Shown here: positions 48,456-56,787 of the stretch, one piece after another | Layout of the letters: the number at the start of each line of letters is the position of its first letter | Numbering within the stretch: position 1 is the stretch's first letter | Assembly: GCA_963710275.1 (NCBI GenBank) | Contig: CAVPZS010000008.1 | Location: 62,001 to 126,000, forward strand | Direction: 5' to 3' | DNA length: 64,000 nt | Origin: Rhodoblastus sp963710275 | GTDB lineage: Bacteria > Pseudomonadota > Alphaproteobacteria > Rhizobiales > Beijerinckiaceae | Program-made: the position numbers and the translations under genes | Notes under the pieces: model-generated | Seen by the model: the letters and a program-made list of their open reading frames with translations, nothing else | What the model was told of the DNA's origin: nothing | The model's database searches: none

Positions 48456-49463
48456 ATGGCCGCAGCTTCGTCATCGCCGTTATCGCCCCTGGCCGGCGAG
48501 AATGCCCGCGTGGCCGCGTTTCTCGGCGCCGGAGACGAGCTCTCCATTTATCGCGCCATGCTGCTGATCCGCCGTTTTGAGGAAAAGGCCGGCCAACTGT
48601 TTGGCATGGGTCTGATCGGCGGATTTTGCCATCTCTACATCGGCCAGGAGGCCGTCATCGTCGGCATGCGGCTGGCGGCGGCGGACGCCGACCAGTTCAT
48701 CACCTCCTACCGCCAGCACGCGCATTTGCTCGCCTGCGGCGCCGAGCCTCGGGCGGTGATGGCGGAAATGACCGGGCGCCGGGGCGGTCTTTCGCGCGGA
48801 AAGGGCGGCTCCATGCACATGTTCGCGCCGGAAGCCGAGTATTATGGCGGCCACGGCATTGTCGGCGCGCAGGTGGCGATCGGCACGGGCCTCGCCTTCG
48901 CCAACGCCTATCGCCGCGACGGCCGCGTCTGCGTCGCCTTCATGGGCGACGGCGCCGCCGACCAGGGGCAGGTCGCGGAAAGCTTCAACATGGCGGCGCG
49001 GTGGAATCTCCCCATCGTCTACGTGATCGAGAACAATCGCGCCGGCGCGACGGGCGAGGGCGAGGCGACCAACCTCGCCAACCGCGGCGCCGCCTTCAAC
49101 ATTCCCGGCGAACAGCTCGACGGCATGGACGTCCATGCCGTGCAAGAAGCCGGGGAGCGGGCGATTTCCTGGGCGCGCGACGGCAACGGACCCTATATCC
49201 TCGAAATGCGCACCGAGCGCTATCGCGGCCATTCCCTGTCCGATCCGGCCAAATATCGCCGCAAGGACGAGGGGCGCACGGGCCAGGAGCCAGACCCGCT
49301 GGAGCGGCAGCGCGAACGGCTATTGCGCGAAAACCTCGCGAGCGAGGCCGATCTCAAGCAGATCGACACGCGCATTCGCGCCATTGTCGTCGATGCGGCG
49401 GAATTTTCGTCCCAATGCCCGGAGCCGGACGCGGGCGAGCTGATGACCGATATTCTGATTTGA
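48456..49463 (+). CDS. pdhA: Pyruvate dehydrogenase E1 component, alpha subunit
   Basis: A 335-residue thiamin-diphosphate enzyme subunit. The N-terminal sequence YRAMLLIRRFEEKAGQLFGMG and GFCHLYIGQEAV, the region SYRQHAHLLACGAEP, the TPP motif GDGAADQGQVAESFNMAA ending in IENN, and the phosphorylation-loop equivalent YRGHSLSDPAKYR are all canonical. With the beta subunit it decarboxylates pyruvate and reductively acetylates lipoate. ATG 48456 has GGGGAGGA upstream. It is followed 31 bp later by pdhB; the stop lies inside an 18-bp tandem duplication. Confidence 0.94.
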   Translation: MAAASSSPLSPLAGENARVAAFLGAGDELSIYRAMLLIRRFEEKAGQLFGMGLIGGFCHLYIGQEAVIVGMRLAAADADQFITSYRQHAHLLACGAEPRAVMAEMTGRRGGLSRGKGGSMHMFAPEAEYYGGHGIVGAQVAIGTGLAFANAYRRDGRVCVAFMGDGAADQGQVAESFNMAARWNLPIVYVIENNRAGATGEGEATNLANRGAAFNIPGEQLDGMDVHAVQEAGERAISWARDGNGPYILEMRTERYRGHSLSDPAKYRRKDEGRTGQEPDPLERQRERLLRENLASEADLKQIDTRIRAIVVDAAEFSSQCPEPDAGELMTDILI

Positions 49464-49483
49464 CGCGATATTCTGATTTGACG
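49449..49483. repeat. Tandem duplication spanning the pdhA stop codon
   Basis: GATATTCTGATTTGACG occurs at 49449-49465 and again at 49467-49483, with one C between (18-bp period). Each copy encodes the last residues DILI and a TGA. Only the first stop is used; the second copy lengthens the spacer before pdhB. Confidence 0.95.
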
Positions 49484-49494
49484 ATGGTCTGGAG

Positions 49495-50811
49495 ATGTCC
49501 ATGCCCACCCAAGTGCTGATGCCGGCGCTTTCAGCCGAAATGAAGTTCGGCAAACTGGCGAAATGGCTGAAGCGCGAGGGCGAGCGCGTCGAGGCTGGCG
49601 AAATCCTGGCCGAAATCGAGACCGACAAGGCGACCATGGAGGTCGAGGCGGTCGAGAGCGGCGTGCTGGAAAAAATCCTTGCGCCCGAGGGGACTGAGCA
49701 TGTTCCCGTCGGCTCGCCCATCGCGCTGATCGAGCCGGCGGTGTTCGCCGCGGAATTTTCCCCGGCGACGGCAACGCCCCAGTGGCAAGAGACCGAGGAC
49801 GAACCTCCGCTGGCGCTCGACGCCATCCGCGTCATGACCGTGCGCGAGGCCATCCGCGAGGCGCTCGCGGAGGAAATGCGCCGCGATCCCGACGTCTTCC
49901 TGCTCGGCGAGGAGATCGGCGAATATCAGGGCGCCTTCAAAATCACGCAAGGCTTGCTGCAGGAATTCGGCGACAAGCGGGTGGTCGACGCGCCCATCGC
50001 CGAACATGGCTTTGCCGGCCTCGGCGTCGGCGCCGCCATGGCCGGGCTGAAGCCGGTGATCGAGTTCATGAGCTTCAATTTCGCCTTGCAGGCCATGGAC
50101 CATATCGTCAATTCGGCGGCCAAGACGCTCTATATGTCCGGCGGGGCGCTGGGCTGTCCCATCGTGTTCCGCGGCCCCAATGGCGCGCGTTCCCGCGTCG
50201 GCGCCCAGCACACCCAGGATTTTGCCGCCTGGTTCTCGCATGTTCCCGGGCTGAAGGTCGTCGCGCCCTATAGCGCCGCCGACGCCAAGGGCCTGCTCAA
50301 GGCGGCGATCCGCGATCCCAATCCGGTGATTTTTCTCGAGCACGAGCAGCTTTACGGCCAGAGTTTCCCGGCGCCGCGCGAAAAGGACCATCTGGTCGAA
50401 ATCGGCGCCGCCAACGTCTTGCGCGCCGGACGTGACGCCACTTTGGTCGCGTTCTCGCACGGTGTGGGGCTGGCGCTGAAGGCGGCGGAACTGCTGGCCG
50501 CCGAGGGGATCGAGGCGGAAGTGGTGGATCTGCGCACCTTGCGTCCCCTGGATATGCCGACGGTGCTCGCCTCCATCCGCAAGACCGGGCGCTGCGTGGT
50601 CGTCGAGGAGGGCTGGCCGCAATCGGGGATCGGCGCCGAAATCTGCGCCCAGGTGATGGAGCATGCCTTCGACGATCTCGACGCCGCGGTACGGCGGGTG
50701 ACGGGCAAGGACGTTCCCATGCCCTATGCCGCCAACCTCGAACGCCTCGCCTTGCCGCAACCCGCGGACGTGGTTGCGGCGGTGAAGGCCACCCTTTACT
50801 TGAAAGACTAG
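49495..50811 (+). CDS. pdhB: Pyruvate dehydrogenase E1 component, beta subunit with N-terminal lipoyl domain
   Basis: A 438-residue protein. Residues 1-80 form a lipoyl domain with the acceptor lysine K45 in EIETDKATMEVEA. After a short Pro/Glu linker comes the E1 beta core (VREAIREALAEEMRRD, FLLGEEIGEYQGAFKITQGL, AEHGFAGLGVGAAMAGLKP, DLRTLRPLD). The lipoyl-E1beta fusion is normal for alphaproteobacterial PDH. Here it is the only lipoylatable site visible in the locus, because the E2-like protein downstream has lost its lysine. GGAG lies just before the start, which could be either of two ATGs two codons apart. Confidence 0.94.
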   Translation: MSMPTQVLMPALSAEMKFGKLAKWLKREGERVEAGEILAEIETDKATMEVEAVESGVLEKILAPEGTEHVPVGSPIALIEPAVFAAEFSPATATPQWQETEDEPPLALDAIRVMTVREAIREALAEEMRRDPDVFLLGEEIGEYQGAFKITQGLLQEFGDKRVVDAPIAEHGFAGLGVGAAMAGLKPVIEFMSFNFALQAMDHIVNSAAKTLYMSGGALGCPIVFRGPNGARSRVGAQHTQDFAAWFSHVPGLKVVAPYSAADAKGLLKAAIRDPNPVIFLEHEQLYGQSFPAPREKDHLVEIGAANVLRAGRDATLVAFSHGVGLALKAAELLAAEGIEAEVVDLRTLRPLDMPTVLASIRKTGRCVVVEEGWPQSGIGAEICAQVMEHAFDDLDAAVRRVTGKDVPMPYAANLERLALPQPADVVAAVKATLYLKD

Positions 50812-50880
50812 TTTCGCGCCGCCATTTCTGCCCAAGGCAGGAAACGAGGGATTTGCCGCCAGCGGCGAAAAAGGAAGAAC

Positions 50881-51171
50881 ATGACCGAAGAGAGACGGGA
50901 ATTGTCGGTTCCGCCCGATGTCGAGGCGCAAGGCGGCTCGGAGATCCTGCGCCTGTTCGTGACCGACGGCGCCTTGTCGCTTTCGATGCAGCGCGCCTTC
51001 GACGAACCGGAAATGTGGGGCCAGTTGCTGGCCGAACTCGCGACGCAGGTCGCCGAGGTCTACGCCCGCGAAACGCCCCTCGGCGCCGCAGAAGCGCTGG
51101 CCGACATCAGGCTGGCGCTGGACGCCGCTTTCGACCGGATCGAGCGCGAACATACGTCGGCGATCAACTAG
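50881..51171 (+). CDS. DUF5076-like small protein in the pdh locus
   Basis: A 96-residue acidic protein with LRLFVTDGALSLSMQRAFDEPEMWGQLLAELATQVAEVY, matching the DUF5076 proteins found between pdhB and the E2 gene in Hyphomicrobiales. Function is unknown; the conserved position suggests a link to the dehydrogenase complex. ATG 50881 follows AAAGGAAGAAC. Confidence 0.8.
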   Translation: MTEERRELSVPPDVEAQGGSEILRLFVTDGALSLSMQRAFDEPEMWGQLLAELATQVAEVYARETPLGAAEALADIRLALDAAFDRIEREHTSAIN

Positions 51172-51251
51172 GCTGGCCCAGGGATCGGGACGGATTGGGC
51201 GTTGCGTTTTGAGTCTTGTAAGCGCTGGGGATTCAGGACGGAGCCTTGACC

Positions 51252-52400
51252 ATGTCGACACCCATTCTCATGCCTTGCGCCGAACCGTCCATGCGGGTGG
51301 GGCGGGTGATGCGCTGGCTCCGGCGTGAAGGCGACTTCGTCGAAACCGGCGAGCCGGTCGCCGAAATCTCCGCCAACAGGACGACCATGGACGTCGAGGC
51401 GCCCTCGACCGGCGTGCTCGTTCGCATCCTCGCGGAGGCCGGCGGCGACGAGATCGCGGTGGACAGCTCGATTGGCCTGATCGAGCCGGGACCGGCGCCG
51501 CATCGATCGAACGCGACTGACGCCAAGGCCGCCGACAGGCCCGGCCGAACGCCGGTGTCGCCGCGCGCGCGGCGGTTGGCGCACGAGGCGGGTATCGACC
51601 TGTCGCAGATCGCCGGCAGCGGGCCGAACGGCCGCGTCGTCGAAAGCGACGTGCACGCGGCGCTGGCGGCGCGGGCGCGCGAGGTTCACCCCCTGCGCGA
51701 CGCCGCGGCTTCGGTCGAGGCCAAAAAAACGGTTGAATTGTCGCGGAGCCAGGAGGCGCCGGCGCTCGCCCCTGCGGTCACGGCGGCGCAAGTCGCGCTG
51801 CGGGTTCATCTTGAAGCCGACTGCCGCGTGGACGCGCTCGAATCCATGCGCGCAAAGCTCAACGAGGCGGCGAAGGCGGAAAGGTCGCCGCGGATTTCGC
51901 TGGTCGATTGCGCGGTCAAGGCCTGGGCCATGGCCTTGCGTCGGACGCCGCGCGCCAATATCGCCTACGGGCCGGGCGGTTTTGCGCAGGCCCGGCACAG
52001 CGACGTGGCTCTGGCGCTGCCCGGCGAAAGCGGCATGGTCGCGCCGGCGCTGGCCGAAGCCGAGCATCACTCGCTGGGAGAGATCGCCTCCGCCCGCGCC
52101 GCCTTTCTCGCCAGCGCCCGTACGCACGCCGCCTTGCAGGGCGGATCGAGCCTCGTCGCCAATTTCGGCAGTCTCGGGGTGAAACGCGCCTTCCCGGCGC
52201 TGGTCGCGCCCTGGACCAGCCTGCTCGCCATGGGGCTGGCGGAAAAGGCGGTGGTGGTGGAGGACGGCGTGCCCGATGTCGCCACGGTGATGAGCGTCAC
52301 CGTCACCTTCGACCGTCGCGCGATGGACGAGGTCGCGGCGGCCGCGCTGCTCGCCGCCTTCAAGGCGCTGGTCGAAAATCCTTACGGTCTCCTGCTTTGA
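51252..52400 (+). CDS. E2-like (dihydrolipoamide acyltransferase) protein lacking lipoyl lysine and catalytic histidine
   Basis: A 382-residue protein with full E2 layout: a lipoyl-type domain (1-80), a peripheral subunit-binding domain (VSPRARRLAHEAGIDLSQIAGSG), and an acyltransferase core. Two key residues are changed. Where the lipoyl lysine should be (ETDKA in pdhB) it reads ISANRTTMDVEA, with R43. Where the core should read DHR-x2-DG it reads FDRRAMDE, with R355 for His and E360 for Gly. The codons (AGG, CGT) are unambiguous. It should therefore neither carry lipoate nor transfer acetyl groups, yet the frame is intact and 382 codons long. It may be a structural or regulatory pseudo-E2. 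Confidence 0.88.
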   Translation: MSTPILMPCAEPSMRVGRVMRWLRREGDFVETGEPVAEISANRTTMDVEAPSTGVLVRILAEAGGDEIAVDSSIGLIEPGPAPHRSNATDAKAADRPGRTPVSPRARRLAHEAGIDLSQIAGSGPNGRVVESDVHAALAARAREVHPLRDAAASVEAKKTVELSRSQEAPALAPAVTAAQVALRVHLEADCRVDALESMRAKLNEAAKAERSPRISLVDCAVKAWAMALRRTPRANIAYGPGGFAQARHSDVALALPGESGMVAPALAEAEHHSLGEIASARAAFLASARTHAALQGGSSLVANFGSLGVKRAFPALVAPWTSLLAMGLAEKAVVVEDGVPDVATVMSVTVTFDRRAMDEVAAAALLAAFKALVENPYGLLL

Positions 52401-53110
52401 TACCCTGGTCCCTGATCGACACGGCGCAAATTCCCGGCGGCGAAGGCGCACTGCGGCTCAAGCGCCGGGGCGCCGAATTTTCGATCATGCTCGGCGACAT
52501 CGAGCTGATGAATTCCAGGCTCAGCGGGTCGGAGGAGGCGCTGGCCACGCTCTCCTGCGCGCGGATCAAGTCGCGCGCAGAGCCGCGTATCCTGATCGGC
52601 GGCCTCGGGATGGGTTTCACCCTGCGCGCCGCGCTGGCCGCGCTCGATGCGAGGGCGCGGATCGTGGTCGCCGAGCTCGTGCCCGCCGTCGTGGCCTGGG
52701 CGCGCGGTCCCATGGCCGATCTGCACGGTGCGAGCCTGGCCGATCCGCGCGTCGCCATCGAGGAAACGGATGTCGGCCGGCTCATCAAATCGGCGCGCGC
52801 AAGCTACGATGCGATCCTGCTGGACGTCGATAATGGACCCGACGGGCTGACGCGCTCCTCCAACGACGGCCTTTACAGTCCCGCAGGCCTCGCCGCCGCC
52901 CGCAAGGCTCTTCGTCCGGGCGGCGTCCTCGCCGTCTGGTCAGCCGGCCCGAGCCAAGGTTTTACCGGACAATTGCGCAAGGCCGGTTTCGACGTCGAGG
53001 AAATCGGGACGCGCGCCAATGGCAAGCGCGGCGGCGCGCGGCATGTCATCTGGATCGCGACGCGCAAGTCAGGCTCGAGGCCGGAACGAACCGTCGCCGT
53101 AACAGTTTAA
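52397..53110 (+). CDS. Spermidine synthase-like (Rossmann methyltransferase fold) protein
   Basis: A 238-residue protein with the spermidine-synthase-like arrangement: ILIGGLGMGFTLRAALAAL (nucleotide-binding loop), IVVAELVPAVVAWAR, YDAILLDVDNGPDGL (catalytic-type Asp) and LRPGGVLAVWSAGPS. In this group the enzyme may use decarboxylated SAM or another donor, and many members are uncharacterised. The only start reaching the full domain is TTG 52397, which overlaps the stop of the E2-like gene (TTGA), suggesting coupling. An lpd gene is often found near this position in related genomes. Confidence 0.82.
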   Translation: MIPWSLIDTAQIPGGEGALRLKRRGAEFSIMLGDIELMNSRLSGSEEALATLSCARIKSRAEPRILIGGLGMGFTLRAALAALDARARIVVAELVPAVVAWARGPMADLHGASLADPRVAIEETDVGRLIKSARASYDAILLDVDNGPDGLTRSSNDGLYSPAGLAAARKALRPGGVLAVWSAGPSQGFTGQLRKAGFDVEEIGTRANGKRGGARHVIWIATRKSGSRPERTVAVTV

Positions 53111-53167
53111 GGCCTTGGGGCAAGCGCGGCGGGATTGTCTGGCCGGCATTTCAGGCATGGACGAGCC

Positions 53168-53641
53168 ATGGTTGGCGCTTCCAGAAATTTTGGGCGTGTC
53201 AGCGTCGACGCGGTTCAAATGGCGCTTGAGCCGATCAGTTCCGACTGGATCATCGAAGGGACGCCTGTCGCCCGTAAATGCATCGTGTCCCGAGCCAGGG
53301 ATGGCGGAGCCTCCACCATGCTCTGGGATTGCACGGCGGGGGAATTTCACTGGTACTACGATACCGACGAAACGCTCTACGTGCTGAATGGCGCTGTCGT
53401 CGTGAGCGATGACGACGGCGTCGAGCACAAGCTCGGCCCAGGCGATCACGTCCATTTTCCCGCCGGAGCGCATGCGATCTGGCGCATCGAGTCCTATGTG
53501 CGGAAGATAGCCTTCGTGCGGACGCCGACGCCGCGACCCGTCATGCTGCCTTTGCTCGTCTGGAAGCGGCTGAGTTTCGCCTGGTCGGAACAGCGGCGGC
53601 GCGGTCTACCGTTTGCGCCCTCCCGAAGGTTCAGGTCCTGA
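53168..53641 (+). CDS. Cupin-domain protein
   Basis: A 157-residue protein. The cupin barrel is seen in EFHWYYDTDETLYVLNGAVVVSD (first motif, with His and Glu) and GPGDHVHFPAGAHAIWRI (second motif, with His). It resembles the DUF861/EutQ-like single-domain cupins. The substrate is unknown. Start options are ATG 53168 (used) and ATG 53219. Its last 148 bases overlap the end of the convergent DUF5666 gene; the overlapping tail has no conserved feature. Confidence 0.8.
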   Translation: MVGASRNFGRVSVDAVQMALEPISSDWIIEGTPVARKCIVSRARDGGASTMLWDCTAGEFHWYYDTDETLYVLNGAVVVSDDDGVEHKLGPGDHVHFPAGAHAIWRIESYVRKIAFVRTPTPRPVMLPLLVWKRLSFAWSEQRRRGLPFAPSRRFRS

Positions 53642-54753
53642 ATGCGGCGGCGGATTGGGAGCATGATGGGGCGACTGGTGGAAATCGCTCCTGAACTTGG
53701 GCGCATGCGCGTCATGCCTATGCCGCCCGTGGCTTCCGCCCTTACCGGGCGCGTCGCCCCGGGGCTGGGCCATCGGCGGCGAACCGGGCGGCCGGCGATC
53801 CGGCTGCGGGGGGCGGGCGGCGGCGCGGGCCTTTGGCTGGCGGCCGTCAGCTTGCCGTCGGGCTTGATCGCGACGATAACTACCGCACGGGACGCTGCGC
53901 CTTGCGCGCTTTCCGCAGGCGACGTCGTCGCGGCCGTGAGGCCGGAGCCGAAACGCGCCTCGGTTCCCGAATTCGCGACATAGGCCTCGATCGAGACCTG
54001 GCGCACCCCGGGCATGGCGGATAGTTCGGGATCGACGATGGTCTTCACAGCCGCGGCCTGGCCCTTGCCGAGACCGAGTTCGGCAAGGACGCGCCGCCCG
54101 GCGAGCGCAGGGTCGAGATTGGCTATTTTCAAGCCCCCGATCTGCGCGCCGCCGCCCGGCGCCAGCGTGACCGGGCCGACGACCCGGGGGACGCGCGCGA
54201 TTCCCGGCCTTTTCTCGCGGATCTCGGCGAGGCTGGCGACGATGGTCCCGTCGAGCTGGCGCAGGCCGGAGACCGCGACCCACTGGCCCTTCCTGAAACC
54301 TTTGCCGCCGATGAAGCGGGTCGAGACGGTCTGGCCGAGCACGGTGAACGCGCCTTTGCCGACAGACGCGATCGGGCCGACCACTTCGTTGACGACGGTG
54401 ATCCGTTCCGTCTCCAGCACGGGCGTCGTCGATGATTCCGTCTTGGCGGCGACGACGACATTGGCGACCTGGCCAATGCGCAAATCGACCAGCGGCGCGG
54501 GTTCGCCGTCGATCTCGAGCAGGGCGTAACTGGAATAGGAAATGCGCATGTCGTTGACGATGATGCTGCCGAAGTCACGAATCGTGCCGATGACGCCGGT
54601 CCCGCCCAGGCCGCGATCGCCTGAAGGCTGGTCGACTACGCCCGTCCCGCCAATGCCGCGGTCGCGATCGCCAGCGCCGGCTGGCTTGCGCGGCAACAGG
54701 AAGGCGAGGATCGCTCCGAGAAGCGTTCGGCGGGTCAAGTGGGTCTTGATCAC
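53494..54753 (-). CDS. DUF5666-like secreted protein with twin-arginine-type signal
   Basis: A 419-residue protein. The N-terminus THLTRRTLLGAILAFLL is a twin-arginine-like signal. It is followed by a Gly-rich segment with repeats of GGTGV and then two or three beta-rich DUF5666-type modules (FGSIIVNDMRI, GPIASVGKGAFTVLGQTV, RVVGPVTLAPGGG). The C-terminal 120 residues are Arg/Pro-rich and of low complexity. The last 148 bases overlap the cupin gene on the other strand, so the true end may be earlier. It faces away from lipA. Function unknown. Confidence 0.75.
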   Translation of the reverse strand: MIKTHLTRRTLLGAILAFLLPRKPAGAGDRDRGIGGTGVVDQPSGDRGLGGTGVIGTIRDFGSIIVNDMRISYSSYALLEIDGEPAPLVDLRIGQVANVVVAAKTESSTTPVLETERITVVNEVVGPIASVGKGAFTVLGQTVSTRFIGGKGFRKGQWVAVSGLRQLDGTIVASLAEIREKRPGIARVPRVVGPVTLAPGGGAQIGGLKIANLDPALAGRRVLAELGLGKGQAAAVKTIVDPELSAMPGVRQVSIEAYVANSGTEARFGSGLTAATTSPAESAQGAASRAVVIVAIKPDGKLTAASQRPAPPPAPRSRIAGRPVRRRWPSPGATRPVRAEATGGIGMTRMRPSSGAISTSRPIMLPIRRRIQDLNLREGANGRPRRRCSDQAKLSRFQTSKGSMTGRGVGVRTKAIFRT

Positions 54754-54906
54754 GGCTCGTCCTGTCGGTCGGAGGGCGTGGCGGCGCTGGCGTTATGGAG
54801 CGATCGACATCAACGCCGGGGAAGCCAGACGTGATCCCCACCGCAAGGCGCGAACTTATAAATCTTATTATGAACTCCACGTGAGCGGGGCAATGAAAAA
54901 GCGCAA

Positions 54907-54935
54907 AACGTGGGAAATTATCCCACGTTATTTTT
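54907..54935. terminator. Bidirectional terminator-like hairpin
   Basis: The stem AACGTGGGA / TCCCACGTT (9 bp, loop AATTA) is followed by ATTTTT on the plus strand and has AAAA on the left side, so it could end transcription in either direction. No annotated gene reads into it, which hints at an unannotated transcript or a spurious inverted repeat. Confidence 0.7.
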
Positions 54936-55005
54936 CGACGCGGCCGCCTACGCTTTTGCTCCGGCTTGGGAACCAATTGCGAAAATCATGGTTGAACCCC
55001 TCAAG

Positions 55006-55024
55006 TGTCCCCGAAGCGGGGACA
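55006..55024. repeat. Hairpin with 8-bp stem and triloop
   Basis: TGTCCCCG, loop AAG, CGGGGACA is a perfect stem, about 160 bp upstream of the lipA ATG. Confidence 0.8.
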
Positions 55025-55043
55025 TTCTCCTCCCGAGAGCAAG

Positions 55044-55072
55044 GCGCCCGCCACGGATGTAATGGCGGGCGC
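55044..55072. repeat. Hairpin with 10-bp GC-rich stem before lipA
   Basis: GCGCCCGCCA / TGGCGGGCGC with a 9-base loop, followed by only TTT. It may be a weak terminator, an RNA element of the lipA leader, or unrelated. Confidence 0.7.
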
Positions 55073-55182
55073 TTTCGCGTTCATGCCGATCTTCCGCCGC
55101 CGTCGACTGACCGGAAACCGCTTGAGGATTTGCGGCGGGGCCGGCAAGTGGTTATGTGGATGGGACAAATTTTCCCGGAAAA

Positions 55183-56169
55183 ATGACCATGGCCGTCGTG
55201 CTCGACACGCTGAATTCAGATCCCCGCAAGAATGGTGACGAGGGCTCAAAGCCGCGCCATCCGGAAAAGGCCCATCGGCCCGACCAGCCCATCGCCCGCA
55301 AGCCGGACTGGATCAGGGTGAAGGCGCCGGGATCGAAGGGCTGGGCCGAGACCAACGCCATCGTCAAGGCCAACAAGCTGGTGACGGTCTGCGAAGAGGC
55401 GTCCTGTCCCAACCTTGGCGAATGCTGGGACAAGAAGCACGCCACTTTCATGATCATGGGCGACACCTGCACCCGCGCCTGCGCCTTCTGCAACGTCAAG
55501 ACCGGCATGCCCGCGCCGCTGGACGCCAGCGAACCCGAGCATATCGGCGAGGCGACGGCCAAGCTTGGCCTGACCCATGTGGTCATCACCTCGGTCGACC
55601 GTGACGATCTCGACGACGGCGGCGCGGCGCATTTCGCCCGGGTCATCGCCGCGATCCGCGTCGCGAGTCCCGCCACCACCATCGAGATCCTGACCCCGGA
55701 CTTCCTGCGCAAGCCCGGCGCGCTGGAGCGCGTGGTCGCTGCAAAACCCGACGTGTTCAACCACAATCTCGAGACCGTGCCGTCGAAATATCTCAAGGTC
55801 AGGCCGGGCGCCCGCTATTTCCACTCGCTGCGCCTGCTGCAACGGGTCAAGGAGCTCGACGGCGAGATATTCACCAAGTCGGGGATCATGGTGGGGCTCG
55901 GCGAAGAGCGCAACGAAGTGCTGCAATTGATGGACGACCTGCGCACGGCGGACGTGGATTTCCTGACCATCGGCCAATATCTGCAGCCGACCCGGAAACA
56001 TCATCCGGTCGAGGCCTTCATTACGCCCGAGAATTTCAAGGCTTATGAATCCATCGCCTATGCGAAGGGGTTTGCGCTGGTATCCTCCTCGCCGCTGACG
56101 CGCTCGTCGCACCACGCCGGCGAGGATTTCGAACGGCTGCGGGCGAAGCGCCGCGCCGCGAAGGGGTGA
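55183..56169 (+). CDS. lipA: Lipoyl synthase LipA
   Basis: A 328-residue radical-SAM enzyme that inserts two sulphurs into octanoyl groups on lipoyl domains. The auxiliary cluster cysteines are in CEEASCPNLGEC, the radical-SAM triad is CTRACAFC (CxxxCxxC), and the C-terminal Ser ligand region is SPLTRSSHHAGEDF. All are intact. It is in the usual pdh-locus neighbourhood, and the COQ10/RatA gene follows 7 bp later. ATG 55183 is used; a GTG 27 bp upstream is possible. Confidence 0.95.
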   Translation: MTMAVVLDTLNSDPRKNGDEGSKPRHPEKAHRPDQPIARKPDWIRVKAPGSKGWAETNAIVKANKLVTVCEEASCPNLGECWDKKHATFMIMGDTCTRACAFCNVKTGMPAPLDASEPEHIGEATAKLGLTHVVITSVDRDDLDDGGAAHFARVIAAIRVASPATTIEILTPDFLRKPGALERVVAAKPDVFNHNLETVPSKYLKVRPGARYFHSLRLLQRVKELDGEIFTKSGIMVGLGEERNEVLQLMDDLRTADVDFLTIGQYLQPTRKHHPVEAFITPENFKAYESIAYAKGFALVSSSPLTRSSHHAGEDFERLRAKRRAAKG

Positions 56170-56176
56170 GGACCTC

Positions 56177-56632
56177 ATGCCGACGTTCAAGACCAGCCAT
56201 GTCGTCAACCATTCGCCGCAGCAGATGTTCGATCTGGTGGCCGACGTGGAATCCTATCCGCAATTCGTGCCCTTGTGCCAGTCGCTGCGCATTCGCCGCC
56301 GCTTCGTCGGGGCGGGCGGGGAAGAGACCCTGGTGTCCGAGATGGAGGTCGGCTACAAGGCGATCCGGGAAAAATTCGCCACGCGGGTCACGCTCGATCG
56401 CGCCAAACGGCGCATCGACGTCGCCTATGTCGACGGTCCCTTCAGCCATCTGGAAAACATGTGGCAGTTTTCCGAGGCCGAGGGCGGCAAGTGCCGGGTT
56501 GAATTCTATATCGCCTATGAATTTCGCAGCCGGGCGCTGGCGGCGCTGATGGGCAACATGTTCGACGCCGCCTTCCGCAAGTTCGCGGGCGCGTTCGAGG
56601 CCCGCGCCGACCAGGTTTTCAAGACGGCGTGA
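56177..56632 (+). CDS. COQ10/RatA-type START-domain protein
   Basis: A 151-residue polyketide-cyclase-fold protein. It begins MPTFKTSHVVNHSPQQMFDLVADVESYPQFVPLC and contains VDGPFSHLENMWQF and the C-terminal helix FDAAFRKFAGAFEARADQVF, all diagnostic of the COQ10 family. In alphaproteobacteria it is taken to bind ubiquinone for respiration; the E. coli homologue RatA is also linked to ribosomes. It follows lipA by 7 bp, which is a conserved pair. Confidence 0.92.
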   Translation: MPTFKTSHVVNHSPQQMFDLVADVESYPQFVPLCQSLRIRRRFVGAGGEETLVSEMEVGYKAIREKFATRVTLDRAKRRIDVAYVDGPFSHLENMWQFSEAEGGKCRVEFYIAYEFRSRALAALMGNMFDAAFRKFAGAFEARADQVFKTA

Positions 56633-56787
56633 TTGGCTGGCGACCCGGCGGCTTTGATCGCGCCTTCGCAGGCAGCCATCGGTTGTCCACTATTCCGACC
56701 GGAACCGAAGAATTGTTGAGTGGTTAGGACTTAACCTAATCGCCGCCTTCCATAGCCCACATCACTTTCCACGCTGGAGGTCCAAGG

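Larger units (their letters stand above)
54754..55182. other. Structured intergenic region upstream of lipA
   Basis: About 430 bp without a supportable gene. It contains three hairpins in 170 bp (54907-54935, 55006-55024 and 55044-55072), listed separately. It must carry the promoters of the divergent DUF5666 gene and lipA. Confidence 0.6.
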
